The position numbers were made by a program, and so were the translations under genes. The notes below the pieces were generated by a model, which made no database searches, had not been told where the DNA came from, and saw only the letters and a program-made list of their open reading frames with translations. DNA of 64,000 bases from Dermatophagoides farinae (taxonomy: Eukaryota > Arthropoda > Arachnida > Sarcoptiformes > Pyroglyphidae), in assembly GCF_024713945.1 (NCBI RefSeq), contig NC_134683.1:2977501-3041500 (forward strand). Reading direction: 5' to 3'. Below are positions 1 through 12,400 of the stretch, one piece after another (within the stretch, counting starts at the first letter, position 1; the number at the start of each line of letters is the position of its first letter).

Positions 1-2342
1 ATAAAAGTGACCATTTCAATGGTATTTCAATGTTCATAATAATAATAATGGAATAAATCATGATGATGATTTTTTTTTTGCTTTTTCTTTTCCAACAGCA
101 ACCAAATGGTCGACGTACAGATGAAATTCTTTCAGAATTTTTTTCCCCGTTTCTCTTCAAGTTAAATCAGAATTCTCTTTTTTTCTTTCTCTTGGACAAT
201 AATGTTTTCTTCCAAAAAAAAAACTTTTCTATTTGTTTGTTTGTTTGTTTTTGTTTTGATTCAATGATTTCGATTCGAATGATTATCTTTACGGATCGCT
301 GATGTGACTGTTTTTCAAACATTTTCATTCATTCATTCATTCATTCAATTTGATTCAATTCGAATGGCCATCCATTTATTATGATCAACATCTTTTTTTC
401 AATCGTAATCGTAATCATCATTTTCAATGATAATGATTATGATGATGAACACATTGAAAGTATTGTAAAAGTGAAAAAAAAGAATTGAATCGATTCCTAT
501 CATCATCATCATCATCATCATCATCGAAAATTATCATTGATTCAATCGTGTTGGACAAACGTCGAATGTATAACGATGATAAGAATCAGACAAAAAAAAA
601 CCAATGCCCTTTTCTTATGTCGATTTTTTTTTCTCACAATCAAATCAATCGATAAAGATCGAACAACAGTACATGACAATAGCAAAAGAAAAGAAAAAGA
701 AATCTTTGAACAAAAATGGTCCATTATCTTTTGGCTAGTCATTTTAGTTTTATCAACCGAAACCAGAAAAAAAAATATTTTTTGCTTGACCAAATTCTCA
801 CTCATTCGTCTCTCTATATTATTATTATTATTATTGTCATGTTCGAAATCAACAATCATTTCCCATTTGGAACAAATGACCGAAAAACAACAACAACAAC
901 AACAACAACAACATTCTTGTTGTATACAAATCAATTTCAAGAATCTATAAAAAAAATCTCTCATGTGGCTAGTCATTGACGTTGTTTTTGTTTTGTTGTT
1001 TTTTTTAATGAAATTCTCGATATGGAACAATATATCTGTCTGTCTGTATGTTCGGAATCAAAAATGAAAATTATGATTTGTGATCGTAGGAACCAAAAAA
1101 GAAAAAAAAACAGGAAAGAAAAATAATCATTTTAAAATCATTTATAATTTTTTTTTCTTTTTTGCCCCCAATTTTTTAGGAGGTGTTTTGTTGTTGTTGT
1201 TGTTGTTAATATTTGCTTTTGCATGGTAAATGTTTCCACCAGCAGTCATATTTTGATTCTGATTTCATTTTCACATTTTTCTCTCTTTTCACTTTTCACG
1301 GATATTCACGCACACACACACACATACATACACATTTTGTAATCAAAATATAATAATAAATCATCGAATCATTTGGAACGAAGAATTCATTTTTTTTGGC
1401 CTGTGTTTGTGTTTAGCAACAAAAAAAAAATAGCAAAGATCTATGATCATGTAGTGAATTTTTTTTCCTTATTCTTAACAAACAAAACAGAAAAAAAACT
1501 AGGAAGAAGAGGAAAAAAAAGAAATTATTCTTAAAAGAATTTTTTTTTTATTTCATTCATTTTCACCCGATAGATACGATAGATATATGAAGAAGCAGCT
1601 TTGATCGTTTTTTTTCGCACTCTGTTGTTGTTGTTTTTGTTGTTGTTGGTTATCACTAACTAAACAAAACAAAACAAAAAAAATTCGCAGTAATAATTTT
1701 AAAACAGATATATAGATCAGAATCTCTTTTTTTCGATTCCAGGAACCGATTTTATTTTAAATTTAATTCACAACAATCACGCAACCAACACACACTCTGA
1801 TATATAGAATTTTTTTTTCACCCTCCATATCATAGTCATTGATTCGAAAATAATACTATTCACACACCCACACCCACACACACACACTCAATGTTGATAT
1901 AGTCTATTTTTTGTTTTTTAATTAGATTTCATTAATTTTAATTGTCTGGCCTTGTTTGTTGTTGTTGTTGTTGTACATTGTAAATTCGGGCCATGGTGAG
2001 AATTTCACACATAAACGACGACATAGACAAATCGATTCGAATGCTTCTGGCAATTTTGTTTTCAATTTTTTTTTCTGTTCTATTAGACAACCGTCCAGTC
2101 CAAACCAAAAAAAAAAAAACAACAACACATATATTCATTGTTGTTGTTGTTTTTTTCCGCTTGTTTATATCCCATAGGGATGTCCACAATGACATAAAAT
2201 TCTAGCCAACAACAACAGCAACAATGATGAAGAATATTGAACGACATTGAGAAAACCAAACGCTAAATACTGGAAAAATGAAAACTGACGACAAGTGGAC
2301 AAATGACAGCAGGGAATAAAAAAACGACGACGACTACGACGG

Positions 2343-2373
<31 letters not shown>

Positions 2374-5362
2374 AACAACCTAGGACTGCTATGGGCAAGC
2401 CACAGGATCCAAAAGAAAAAAAAATAAACGAAAATAAAAGTGAAATGCAAGAAAAAAAAAGAAACCAAGATAACAAATGAGCTTATATATCCACCATATA
2501 CGGCGGCCACTTTTTTTCACTTGTTTTTTGTTTTGTTTTGTTTCCGTGTGATGAAAGTTTTCATCATTTGCCCGGATATAAATGTGTGGGCGGTGTATAA
2601 ATGTATGTGACTTGTATATTCAAGCTGGTTTATTTTTTTTTTTTTATTATCATGATGATGATGATATAACATGTGATTTAGTTTCATAATATAATGTTTT
2701 CATGTGTTGAAACACACACAGACACACACACACACACGCGAATGAAAAATGTCAGGTGATAATTGAAAAAAATTTTCTCTCTCTCCCACTCTTTTTCCCT
2801 GTTAACATGTCCGAAATCCATTTATTTATACAATGGTTAATGGGTAGTTTGGTATATACCCAAGGTAGTTGATGATGATGATGATGATAATGATTTCTCA
2901 GTGAACAAAAAAAAAATGAAAGTAAAAGCAAGTTATTAAAATAATAACCAAAGAAAAAAAAACACAAACAGGAAATTGAGTGAACCAAACCAGAGAACAG
3001 AAAAAAAAATTTCGGTAGAAAAAATTTTTTTTTCTTCCATTTTCTTTACTGGGTTATGAAATTTTTGTGTTTTTTTAATGAATTTTGAAATTGATAAATA
3101 TTTGTCCAGTGTGTGTGTGTGTGTGTGTAATGGTGACTTACCTGTGTTGGTTTTTTTTGTTGTTGCTGTTGCTGAATCTAATGAATCAATTGGAAATCAT
3201 TTGAGACATTTTGAGAAAAGTCGAGAAGAAATTCTTTAAGAATTGGAATTTTTTTCATGGAATAAATTTTATGATGATTCTGATGATGATGGAAAAAAAG
3301 CTCAAACACTGTAAAAAGTAAAGTAAAGAAAAAAAAATTCAATCTATCGACAGAATAGATAGATTATTGTTGTTGTTGTTGCTATTGAAATGATCGAGTG
3401 GTCATGAACAAATTGTCATCATCGTTTGGTTTCTTTCTTTGGCGTTTGGAAAATTGATGATATGAAAAAGATTATTTTATACATACACACACACACACCA
3501 CAATGTCCGAATGTCGAGTTTGATTTTTTTTCTGGTATTTTGGATCGGTTATTCAAACAATGTATTACAATTTGTAAAGTTTTATGTGTGTGTGTGTGTG
3601 TGTGATGCATTTAATTCAGTATTCACTCACATACACACACACACGCACGCAAAAAGTAATGAATTTTTGTAAATGACAATAATAATAATGGGTCGAATGG
3701 ACAACACACACACACACACGATAAGCAATAATAATAAATTTTTCGTTTCTTTATCACCAACAGACTAACATTTTTTTTTCTTTCTCAGATTTGAATTCTC
3801 AATACGAGATTTGGGATGCAAAATTATAGCATGATGATAGTGAAAAAAAAACAAACAAACAAAACACATTTCACATGATCAAACTGACACTGGATTTCAA
3901 TGTGTGTGTGTGTGTCAGTCTGTGGCTGGTAATGAAAATGAAATAGAAAAAAAAATTCAAAATCAAGAATACCAGAATGTTTTCACCAACACAACACAAG
4001 ACAACGTTTGTTCCATAATGAATTTTTGTTCCAATGTTTTATATGTGTGTGTGTGTGTATGTTTCTGGAACCTATGAATTGTTGTTGTTGAAATTCTACA
4101 TATGTGTCGGTTAGAAATAGTGTGTGTGTGCGTGTAGTAATCGTTTATATATAGTAGAAAAGCTTCTAAAATAGATCAAATGGAAAAAAATGGTATCGAC
4201 TCAGAATCCATCGGGAACAGAAAAAAAATACTTGCTACAGAACGAGCCAATATTTTTTTTTTTTTTTGGTATATTGGAAGAACGCCGTTCCAGAATTATG
4301 GAACACAAAAACAACCAAGACGAACTAACGTTATATATGGCATCTTATATTCTGGTTGATTCGTTTGGTTCACTTTCGTTTATTTCCATATATTCGTTTA
4401 AAATAATACAGTGAATAAATGAAAAAAAGCCGATCCAAGCCTTTATATTCATTTAAGCGGGAAAAAGTAAAACAAGACCATATGAATAAACGACGACGAT
4501 ATTCAAATTCTTCATAGGAATCTTATTCAAGAATGACAGAGAGAAAAGTATCAAAACATTTTCATCTATCCATCTATATAGATGATAAATACAAGAATCA
4601 CTGATTTGATCTTGGAATCTTCAATTTTTGTAATGGTTTTCTCGTTATTTTGCACCTTTCAAATTCTTTTTCTTTTTTTTTCTTTTGCTTTTCGGTTTGA
4701 ACATTCATTTCTTTTTTTTTCTTCATCTGACCCAGGAGATTAGGTTTTTTTTATCAAGTTTTCCATTTTCACTTTTCTTTCACTTGTTTTTTTTCTCATC
4801 GTTTTTGCTAAAACTTCAAAGCTTTGTGTTATATTCACATAAATACAGATCGATCAGAATCGAATAACAACAACAACAACAACCAATCTGAGCAACTAAA
4901 AATCCATAGAAATGCCTCGATAATAATAATAATAAAAAAAAAGACGAGCAAAAAAAAAGTTTCCAAGAAACAAATAATCAACAAAGTAATCATTAAACTA
5001 TACGGTGAACCCAATAACCAGAAGTAACTATTTGATGATGAATGTTATGGTTATATATTTTGTTTTTCTCCACCATTTTCTTGATCATCATCCATTTAAA
5101 ACGATCGACCATACTAATAATAATAACGATAAAGTTTTTTTTCTCTCTCTCTCTCTCAAAACAAAGTGGTCTCAATCCTGAAGATTTTTTCTTCTTTTTT
5201 TTGGAATCAACGATGTGAATGAATTCTCAATGAATAGAATATATTTATCCATGTGGATATCAGACACACACACACACACACACACAAACATTGAATGGAA
5301 TTTAATTTACTATGATCACTAGAAAATTTATTCATTTTGATTTAAAATTGAATTGAATTAAA
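1..5362. other. Gene-free, microsatellite-rich stretch
   Basis: No convincing exon was seen on either strand. The stretch is built from (CAA)n, (TTG)n, (ATC/GAT)n, (CA)n and A/T runs. Open frames here translate only these repeats, for example Q/H/N runs near 890-915 and an Arg/Cys run on the minus strand near 2300-2380. Notable tracts are a GACAAC-type hexamer array near 2320-2375 and (TG)n arrays near 3110-3128, 3585-3603 and 4045-4058. It may be intergenic, or an intron of a gene outside the window. Confidence 0.6.
2320..2376. repeat. ACGACG/ACAACG hexamer-type minisatellite
   Basis: A run of ACGACGACGACTACGACG passes into repeated GACAAC units and then CAACAACAAC. It is more GC-rich than its surroundings. 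Translated on the minus strand it gives alternating Cys/Arg, which is a repeat artefact and not a gene. Confidence 0.8.
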
Positions 5363-5869
5363 TTGAATTGAATCGTTTTGATCCATTTTATTCTATATTC
5401 AACATTTTTTTTCACATTTTCGCTTGATTTCAAAATATTATAATTTGTATGAGTTTGAAATAAAAAAAAAAAATAAAAAAATTCCATCAATTCTGATGAT
5501 GGAAATGAATATAATTCAGTGTTTTGAAAAACTTTTATTTGTATACACTTGATCATCATTTCATTCAATCAGAATAAAAAAGAGAGATAGAGAGATGGGA
5601 AAAAAAGGAAAAAAAAAAAAAACTAAAATCAAATTCTATCAGAATCGACAGAATTGTTTGATTATCATCATCATTGTCATCACCATCACCATCAACAACA
5701 ACAATAACAATGTGTTGACATTGTCCAATAAATCGCATCAACACACACACACGAAAGAGATATTGTCAACGATTTCCCCCCCCCCAAAAAAAACGATCAA
5801 AACAAAACAAACAAATATTGAACAACAACAACAACAAAAACATATACACGAAATAACAATCAACCAATC
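5363..5869 (+). repeat. Long direct repeat, left copy (flanks retroelement piece)
   Basis: This ~507-bp block is repeated at 7001-7499. Both copies run from TTGAATTGAATCGTTTTG to CAATCAACCAATC. The differences I see are in homopolymer or short-repeat lengths: the A runs near 5462-5480, the A run near 5605-5622, the C run near 5777-5785, the GAGA unit near 5581 and the CAA count near 5822. It contains GAT/ATC and CAA repeats and looks like ordinary local sequence, not an LTR. The piece between the copies is retroelement-derived, so this is either a very long target-site duplication or a tandem duplication that trapped the element. Confidence 0.88.
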
Positions 5870-7004
5870 TTGGGGTCTAAGTTTTGATGTTCTACGATTG
5901 ATTTATTTACATGCAATTGAACCATTAATTACTTATGCATCACCTGTCTGGTTTTATTCTTTATCAAAAACGAATGTCAAATCTCGCTTATTATCAATTC
6001 AGCGTATTTTTGCTCTGTCAATAATAAGAGGATATCGAACTATCTCTTTAGAAGCTTCTTTAGTGTTGGCAAATATCGTACCTATTGATTTAAGAATAAT
6101 TTATCTTGCCAATATGTATCGCATTAAACATTGTTTACCAGTGGATCACTTATCAAATTTAAAATTTCAATTAACGTTGCCTGTTGAGGATTTTCACCAT
6201 CCATCTGTATCTTTTAATTTTTTAAATAATGTTTGTAATTTTAATCACAATTATCATATTTATACTGATGGTTCAAAATTGGCCGGTCATGTTGGGTGTG
6301 CAGTTGTGATTTTTCCTGCTAATTCTAATCAATCTATTGATATTTTAAAATTTCGTTTGGCTGATTCATGTTCCATTTTTCAAGCTGAATTATTTGCAAT
6401 CTATCAAGCATCTGAATGGTTAAAAAGGAATAATCAATCCGCGAAAATCTTTATTGATTCATATTCTGCTCTTCTTGCTTGTTGTTCAAGTAAAAGTAAT
6501 GATTTATTGGTTCATGGTATTCAATTAAATTTGGTTGGAATACATTTTTGTCTTCAATGGATACCTTCACATTCTGGCTATCTTGGTAATGAACTGGCTG
6601 ATCAACATGCAAAAGATGCTACAAATCTCTCTTATATTTCGTATGATTTTTGTCCAGTTTCCTTGGCAAAATATTTTTTGAAAAATATAATGTTTTATTA
6701 TTGGGATAATCGCTGGAAAACAAGTAGAGATGGAAGTGTTACAAGACGCTTCTTCCCGTCTATTTATGATCGTTTATCATACTATATTGATCTAAATTTT
6801 ACTTTAGTTCAATTTTTATCCGGACATGGTAAATTTCGTCATTATTTATATAATATTGGGTATTCTACTGACTCATCGTGCTGGTGTGGAATAGATACTC
6901 AAAATTCTATACATTTAATTTGCTATTGTCAACGATTTGCGAGTCCTCGTTTCCAGATTGAGAACCGGTGTGGTTTATCTTTACATGAAGAGACCTTGCC
7001 TTGA
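5870..7004 (+). mobile_element. Non-LTR retrotransposon fragment: RT C-terminus, RNase H and zinc-knuckle tail
   Basis: An open frame continues from the left repeat through the whole insert and ends at TGA 7002-7004, just inside the right repeat. The start at 5595 is an artefact of reading through flanking repeats; element-derived protein begins near 5870. The first ~120 codons match the post-RT (thumb) part of R1/jockey-like LINE ORF2 proteins, with an LIYLHAIEPLITYASPVW-type motif. An RNase H domain follows with all four acidic positions kept: TDG (Asp at 6267), AEL (Glu 6387), IDS (Asp 6456) and NELADQHAK (Asp 6600), plus an HSG motif. The tail has a SGHGKF...C-W-C-G...H...C knuckle as in these elements. 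The 5' part (endonuclease, RT palm and fingers), the 3' UTR and a poly(A) tail are absent. The intact frame suggests a young insertion. Codon use is T-rich (TTT/ATT), unlike the GAT/CAA style of the neighbours. Confidence 0.88.
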
Positions 7005-7499
7005 ATTGAATCGTTTTGATCCATTTTATTCTATATTCAACATTTTTTTTCACATTTTCGCTTGATTTCAAAATATTATAATTTGTATGAGTTTGAAATA
7101 AAAAAAATAAAAAAAAATTCCATCAATTCTGATGATGGAAATGAATATAATTCAGTGTTTTGAAAAACTTTTATTTGTATACACTTGATCATCATTTCAT
7201 TCAATCAGAATAAAAAAAGAGATAGAGAGATGGGAAAAAAAGGAAAAAAAACTAAAATCAAATTCTATCAGAATCGACAGAATTGTTTGATTATCATCAT
7301 CATTGTCATCACCATCACCATCAACAACAACAATAACAATGTGTTGACATTGTCCAATAAATCGCATCAACACACACACACGAAAGAGATATTGTCAACG
7401 ATTTTCCCCCCAAAAAAAAACGATCAAAACAAAACAAACAAATATTGAACAACAACAACAACAACAAAAACATATACACGAAATAACAATCAACCAATC
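7001..7499 (+). repeat. Long direct repeat, right copy
   Basis: This is the second copy of the 5363-5869 block, about 499 bp, starting exactly where retroelement sequence stops. After CAATCAACCAATC the left copy runs into the element (TTGGGGTC) and the right copy into unique sequence (GCATAAACGATAGG). That pattern is expected if a single original ~500-bp locus was duplicated around the insertion. Confidence 0.88.
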
Positions 7500-8200
7500 G
7501 CATAAACGATAGGTTGATGTTTTTCATTCATATAAAATCAGAATGATGATCGAATGAGAAAAAAAAGGCCATCACGTTATACATTACAGATACATGTCTG
7601 TTGTTGTTGTTTGACAATACGGATCTGTATCTTTGTGTGCAGTGAAGAATCGAAATGTCCAAAAACGATACTGAAAATGATCTATTTGTGTGTGTGTGTA
7701 GACATTTTCATTTTTAGAAAGCCATACATGAAAACCAGCACCACCAAAAAATAAAGCAGGATTTCTTTCTCTTTTTATTTTATATTGAGATTTTTCTGTT
7801 TTTTTTCGGAAGGGGCAAAAACAACGGAATGAATGAATGAATGAAAAGAAAAGAAAGGAAATTCATTGCATATGTTTGTGTGTTGTTTTTTTTCCAGTAT
7901 CCTACCTCGTTGATGGTCGTTGTCGTTTTTTTTTCGCTGTTGTCGTCTCCAAACTTTCGACAATAATGTTTGTTTAAAAAAAAAAACACAAGAAACGAAA
8001 CGAAATGAAATGCAAAGAAAATCAATGAAAGATGCATTTATGCAATCATCAATTGTTGCTAAATAAAAAAAGCTAACTAACTAATCCAATTCCAATTTCA
8101 ATTCATTCCAAATATACGGATTCAATTCATTCATTTATTTTGGTTTGTCTTTTGTTCAGTGTGCGGTTGTCATTGATGTTTTTTTTTCTTCATGGTTCTT

Positions 8201-8235
<35 letters not shown>

Positions 8236-8602
8236 ATCCAGTGTGTTTGGCATAATCAATTTCCTGTTCCTGAAATTTCCCGTTTCAGTTTTGTTTTTGT
8301 TTTTTGTTTTCATTTTATATTTATATTATTGATATTAATCTTCAAGTGTTTTTCATTTTCATTTAGAATCCTCTATGTGAGGAAATTCCAATTTTTTTTT
8401 CATTTGTTCAGTTTGTGTGTAAGCAGAACAGAAAAAAATAGAATCAAAAAAAAAAAAAAAAAAAAATTCGAACGAAATTTCCAAAAAAAAAATTTTTTTT
8501 TTTTGATTAAAATTAATTCGTTGTTGTTGTTGTTGTTGTGCTCATTATATGAACAGAGCGAGTATATGAACAAATCACATTTGATAAATAAACAAAAAAA
8601 AA
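7500..8602. other. Intergenic / 5' flank of the FUT8 gene
   Basis: No exon was recognised. The stretch has (GA)n/(TC)n near 8200-8220 followed by (AC)n, GAATGAAT units near 7829-7845, a 20-base A run near 8448-8466 and (TTG)n at 8520-8538. Any 5' UTR of the fucosyltransferase gene lies here, but I see no clear TATA box or initiator. Confidence 0.5.
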
Positions 8603-11035
8603 ATGAAAATGAAAACCAGATCCAACAAACAAAATCAAACACGTTCATTTATTGTGGATAGATTGTGGTCAAATAATAATAATGACCATTATCAACATAA
8701 TAATAATAATCACCATCATCATCAATATTGTTATGGACATCGTTTTTATATGGCAATAATATTTACCAATCTATTAGTATGTACAATTGTATATTATGTA
8801 ACAATTACATCAATATGTCGTATCGATAATCAGTCATCATCATTACAGCAACGATCATCAAAATTTAAACATTTTGTATTTGATCATCATCCATTTTATG
8901 GCCACCAACAACAACAACAACAGCAACAACATCATAAATCGTATGACGATGACCAACGTCCACTATTATCAAATTATGTACAAATTTCTGGCTATTTGAA
9001 AACAAATCTAGATGTTCTTTATGATTATTACAATGAAAATCGAATACATCAACATCAAAAACAGTCACAGCAATCACTAAATTATTATGATCAAAGTTCC
9101 AAAATAAAAAAAATGATGATTATAGATGAAAATTTTCTAACCGAATGGTATCGTTTGATGTATGCATTGATTGAACGATTGGATGATGTTGATGAAAATG
9201 ATATAAAACATTTACGATGGCAACGACAAAACAAATTGAAAAATTTAATCTGGACGAAAATTGATCAATTACAAAATCCAAAGAAACATTTGATAAAAAT
9301 GGATGCCAATACCAGCAGCAGCAGCAGCAACAACAACAACAACAATAGTATAAATCATCATCATCATGAAATCAAACATAACAACGATTTCGACAACAAC
9401 AACAACAACAATAACAGAGAAAAGCAATCATTGCCTCATGAAACAACAACAACAAACAATTGTAAATCGATAAACAAGATTGTTTGTGATGCATATAAAT
9501 CTTGTGGATTTGGTTGTTTTGTGCACCATATGGCCTATTGTTTGATTGCTGCATTGGCATTGAACAGGACACTAATTCTATATCCAAGTATAGAAAATTT
9601 TGACTTTAGTGATGAAATTAGTTCATCAAGTAAAAACAACCACTATTACCAACGATTATTCAAGTCATTCAAATCGATCAATTCAATTTGTGATATTAAT
9701 AGTAGTGACGGTGGTGGTGGTGGTGATGGTGGACCACAACAACAAAAATCACCATCAAATGATTGGATGTCGAATGCAGTAAACATTAATGATGTAATCA
9801 ATCACAAACAAAATCAGAAACTAAAAACAATTGATAGAAACAATAATAATGATGATGATGATGACAACATTGAATTGATCTATTTACCCATAATTGAAAA
9901 TTTAGACAATCGTGCAAAGTTTCGTCCAATGGCTATACCAGAACAATTACGTAAACATCTGGAACAATTGACTCGTATGCCTTTTGTTGTATTTTTAGGT
10001 TCAATTATAAGTTATATAATGCGTTTGAATGATGAATTTGAACGAAAATTCCTTCAATATCGTCAACGAATTAAATTCCGTATTAATGATGATGACAATG
10101 ATGATGATGAAATATTTATCGGAATACATGTACGTCGTACAGATAAATTATTCGGTGAAGGTGAATATTATCCATTAAGTGATTATATGAAAATTGTTCA
10201 AAGAATTTATGACCGTATCGATATACAAGATGCTATGATGATGATGGAAAAAAATAAAAAAATTAAGAAACGTGAACGTAAAATTTATCTAGCCACTGAT
10301 GATATTACCGTTTGGCAAAATGAAGTACCACAATATATAAAACAGGGTTATCGATTTTATGGTGATTCACAGATAACTAAATCTGCATCACCAGGTCAAC
10401 GTAATACAGCCGAATCATTCGATGGTTTCATTATGGATGTATTATCATTAAGCTATACTGATTATCTAGTCTGTACATTTAGTTCACAAGTTTGTCGATT
10501 AGCATATGAATTGATGCAAGTACAACGAACAAATGGTCGTGATATGTCCACAAATTTTTATTCACTTGATGATGTCTATTATTTTGGTGGTCAGGTATTT
10601 ATTATTATTATCATATCATCGTGTGTGTATAGATTTGAAGGAAATTTTCTGATTTTATCGAAAGATATCATCATTATCAGCATCATCTTCACCACTATCC
10701 AATATTTACATTGTAAAAATAGCCAAGCTTTTGTTTTTCTTTATTTATTGTTTTTGCATTTATAGATTTCACATCGACTTGAATCGATAATGGCCAATCA
10801 TCATCCACCACCATACGTTCATAATGGCAATAATGATAAGATCAACAATAGCCAAAAACAACATAAATTCAATGTTGGTGACAGTTTAGGTATTGAAAAA
10901 AATTTACATAATGGCTATTATTTAGGTGATCTTTATGAAACAAAAATCCAACGACTATTAGATCGTTCACTTGCATATCCAATATTCAAAGTGATTGAAA
11001 AAATTGATTCAACATCATTTAAAGCTTTTGAATAA
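8603..11035 (+). CDS. FUT8: Alpha-1,6-fucosyltransferase (FUT8-like), two exons
   Basis: This Golgi type II membrane enzyme transfers fucose from GDP-fucose to the innermost GlcNAc of N-glycans. The exons are 8603-10594 and 10766-11035, joined in phase 0 after YYFGGQ. The 171-bp intron starts GTATTT and ends TTTATAG. The predicted protein is about 753 aa against ~575 in vertebrates. There is one membrane segment at residues ~49-72. A cysteine-containing segment at ~297-325 (CGFGC, HH, YC) matches the catalytic domain start. Donor-binding motifs are HVRRTDK (509-515), YLATDD (562-567) and CTFSSQVCR (624-632). The second exon carries the C-terminal SH3 domain (VGD...NGYYLGDLY). The extra length is low-complexity Asn/Gln/His/Ser/Gly/Asp runs between the stem and catalytic blocks. 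An AATAAA at 11031-11036 overlaps the stop codon. The start codon is the first ATG giving a short cytoplasmic tail; an earlier in-frame start is not excluded. Confidence 0.93.
10595..10765 (+). other. FUT8 intron
   Basis: A GT-AG intron of 171 bp. Without splicing the frame would read on to a TAG at 10763-10765 and lose the SH3 domain. Splicing restores the continuous FUT8 reading frame (GGQ then ISHRLES). Confidence 0.88.
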
Positions 11036-11101
11036 ATTATCAAATTTTTTTTTTTTTTTTGGTTGTGAAAAATTCTTTGCCAAATTGTTTCCAATGATCG
11101 A

Positions 11102-11116
11102 TAAAAGATGGCGCGT
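11102..11116 (+). promoter_or_regulatory. AAGATGGCG-type motif upstream of BLOC1S2
   Basis: AAAGATGGCGCG lies about 215 bp before the BLOC1S2 start, inside the short FUT8-BLOC1S2 gap. It resembles the AAGATGGCGGC core-promoter motif known from other animals (YY1-like). Location and resemblance are the only support. Confidence 0.25.
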
Positions 11117-11171
11117 TTGCTGAATTTGATGGATTCTTAAATTATCATCATATTGTGTTCTTGTTTGTTTA

Positions 11172-11212
<41 letters not shown>

Positions 11213-11316
11213 ACATTGGATTGAATTTATTTATTTTCAATTTCGGTGCCAAAATTTTGTCCCAGATTCTATGATTCACATTTTTTTTGTTCTCTGTATA
11301 TTTCATCATTTCCATA

Positions 11317-12361
11317 ATGAATCAACACGAAAAAGAAACAAATGTAAATGATCAACAACAACAAGAACAAGAACAACAGCAGCAGCAGCAACAACCACCT
11401 ATCGATGTTGGTATTGAAGCTACAACATTACCATTATATGATTCCAAAAGTCAGCTAATTAATTGTAGTGAAGAATTGTTTGGAAATATTAAAAACTATA
11501 TTACATCCGAAATTGAATGTAAGCATCCTACGGTTGTTGTTCTGATTTCTTCAAAGAAACGAAATCTATGTGTTTGTGATTGCACGACAAATAATGATGA
11601 TGTTTCATACACGATCTAAATTTCATTTTTTTTTCTTTCTTAAATAGTGACATTAGAAGATTATAAACTATTGGAAACAATGAACAATTTTACAATGGAA
11701 AAATTTCAAGGAATGACCCAGATTGCCCAACAAATACAGGAAGAAAATCGTGATTTAAATGATCGATATAGGAAACTATTACCGAAATTGGAGATAATTG
11801 ATAAATTAGATCGTAAAGTTACCAGATTGGAAAAGATGGCCTATGCAATTGATGCCTATTCAAAACGATTAGGTATGTTTTTTTTCAATCCCATGTTACA
11901 TATACATTTCTTCAACATCATCATATGTGAATTGATGATTGCCAATCAACATGGTTGGCAATCATCAATCAATCGATTTTATGAATCATCATCACCACCA
12001 GAACATTGGTAGCACAAGAAATTAATCAATTTTTTTCTGATAAATTTACATATTTTTTGTTGCATGTACACACACACATTCAAACACGCGCGTCTAACAT
12101 TTTAATTTCTGTGAAAATTATTCCGTTCAAGGAAAACTTTCACTTTGGATTCGTCCATATCATCATCATCATATATGATATGTCGCCTTCATCTTGATCA
12201 TCTTTGAAGCATATAGAATCCTCAATTCATAATAACATACGATTTCGAAGGTTTTAAAGAGAAAAGTTTTGTATGCAGAAATGAAAATTCATGTATGTAT
12301 GGTAAAAGGCAATATGGTAAAAATTAGCATGATAAGAAGCAGTTTACAACCAATTACAATA

Positions 12362-12400
<39 letters not shown>

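Noticed and set aside
542-1030. 162-aa minus-strand open frame with Cys runs
   Set aside because: Cys and Asn runs come from (TTG)n/(CAA)n and (AAT)n repeats; no domain or splice context.
5595-5869. Start of the 469-codon frame as a host gene N-terminus
   Set aside because: It is a translation of the duplicated flanking repeat (poly-Lys, Asn, Gln runs); the same frame in the right copy leads nowhere.
10595-10765. FUT8 reading on without splicing to TAG at 10765
   Set aside because: Would delete the conserved SH3 domain; splicing at CAG|GTATTT restores it in phase.
11873-12012. BLOC1S2 ending EHW with acceptor at 12000-12001
   Set aside because: The exon at 15224-15285 matches the family C-terminus far better in the same phase.
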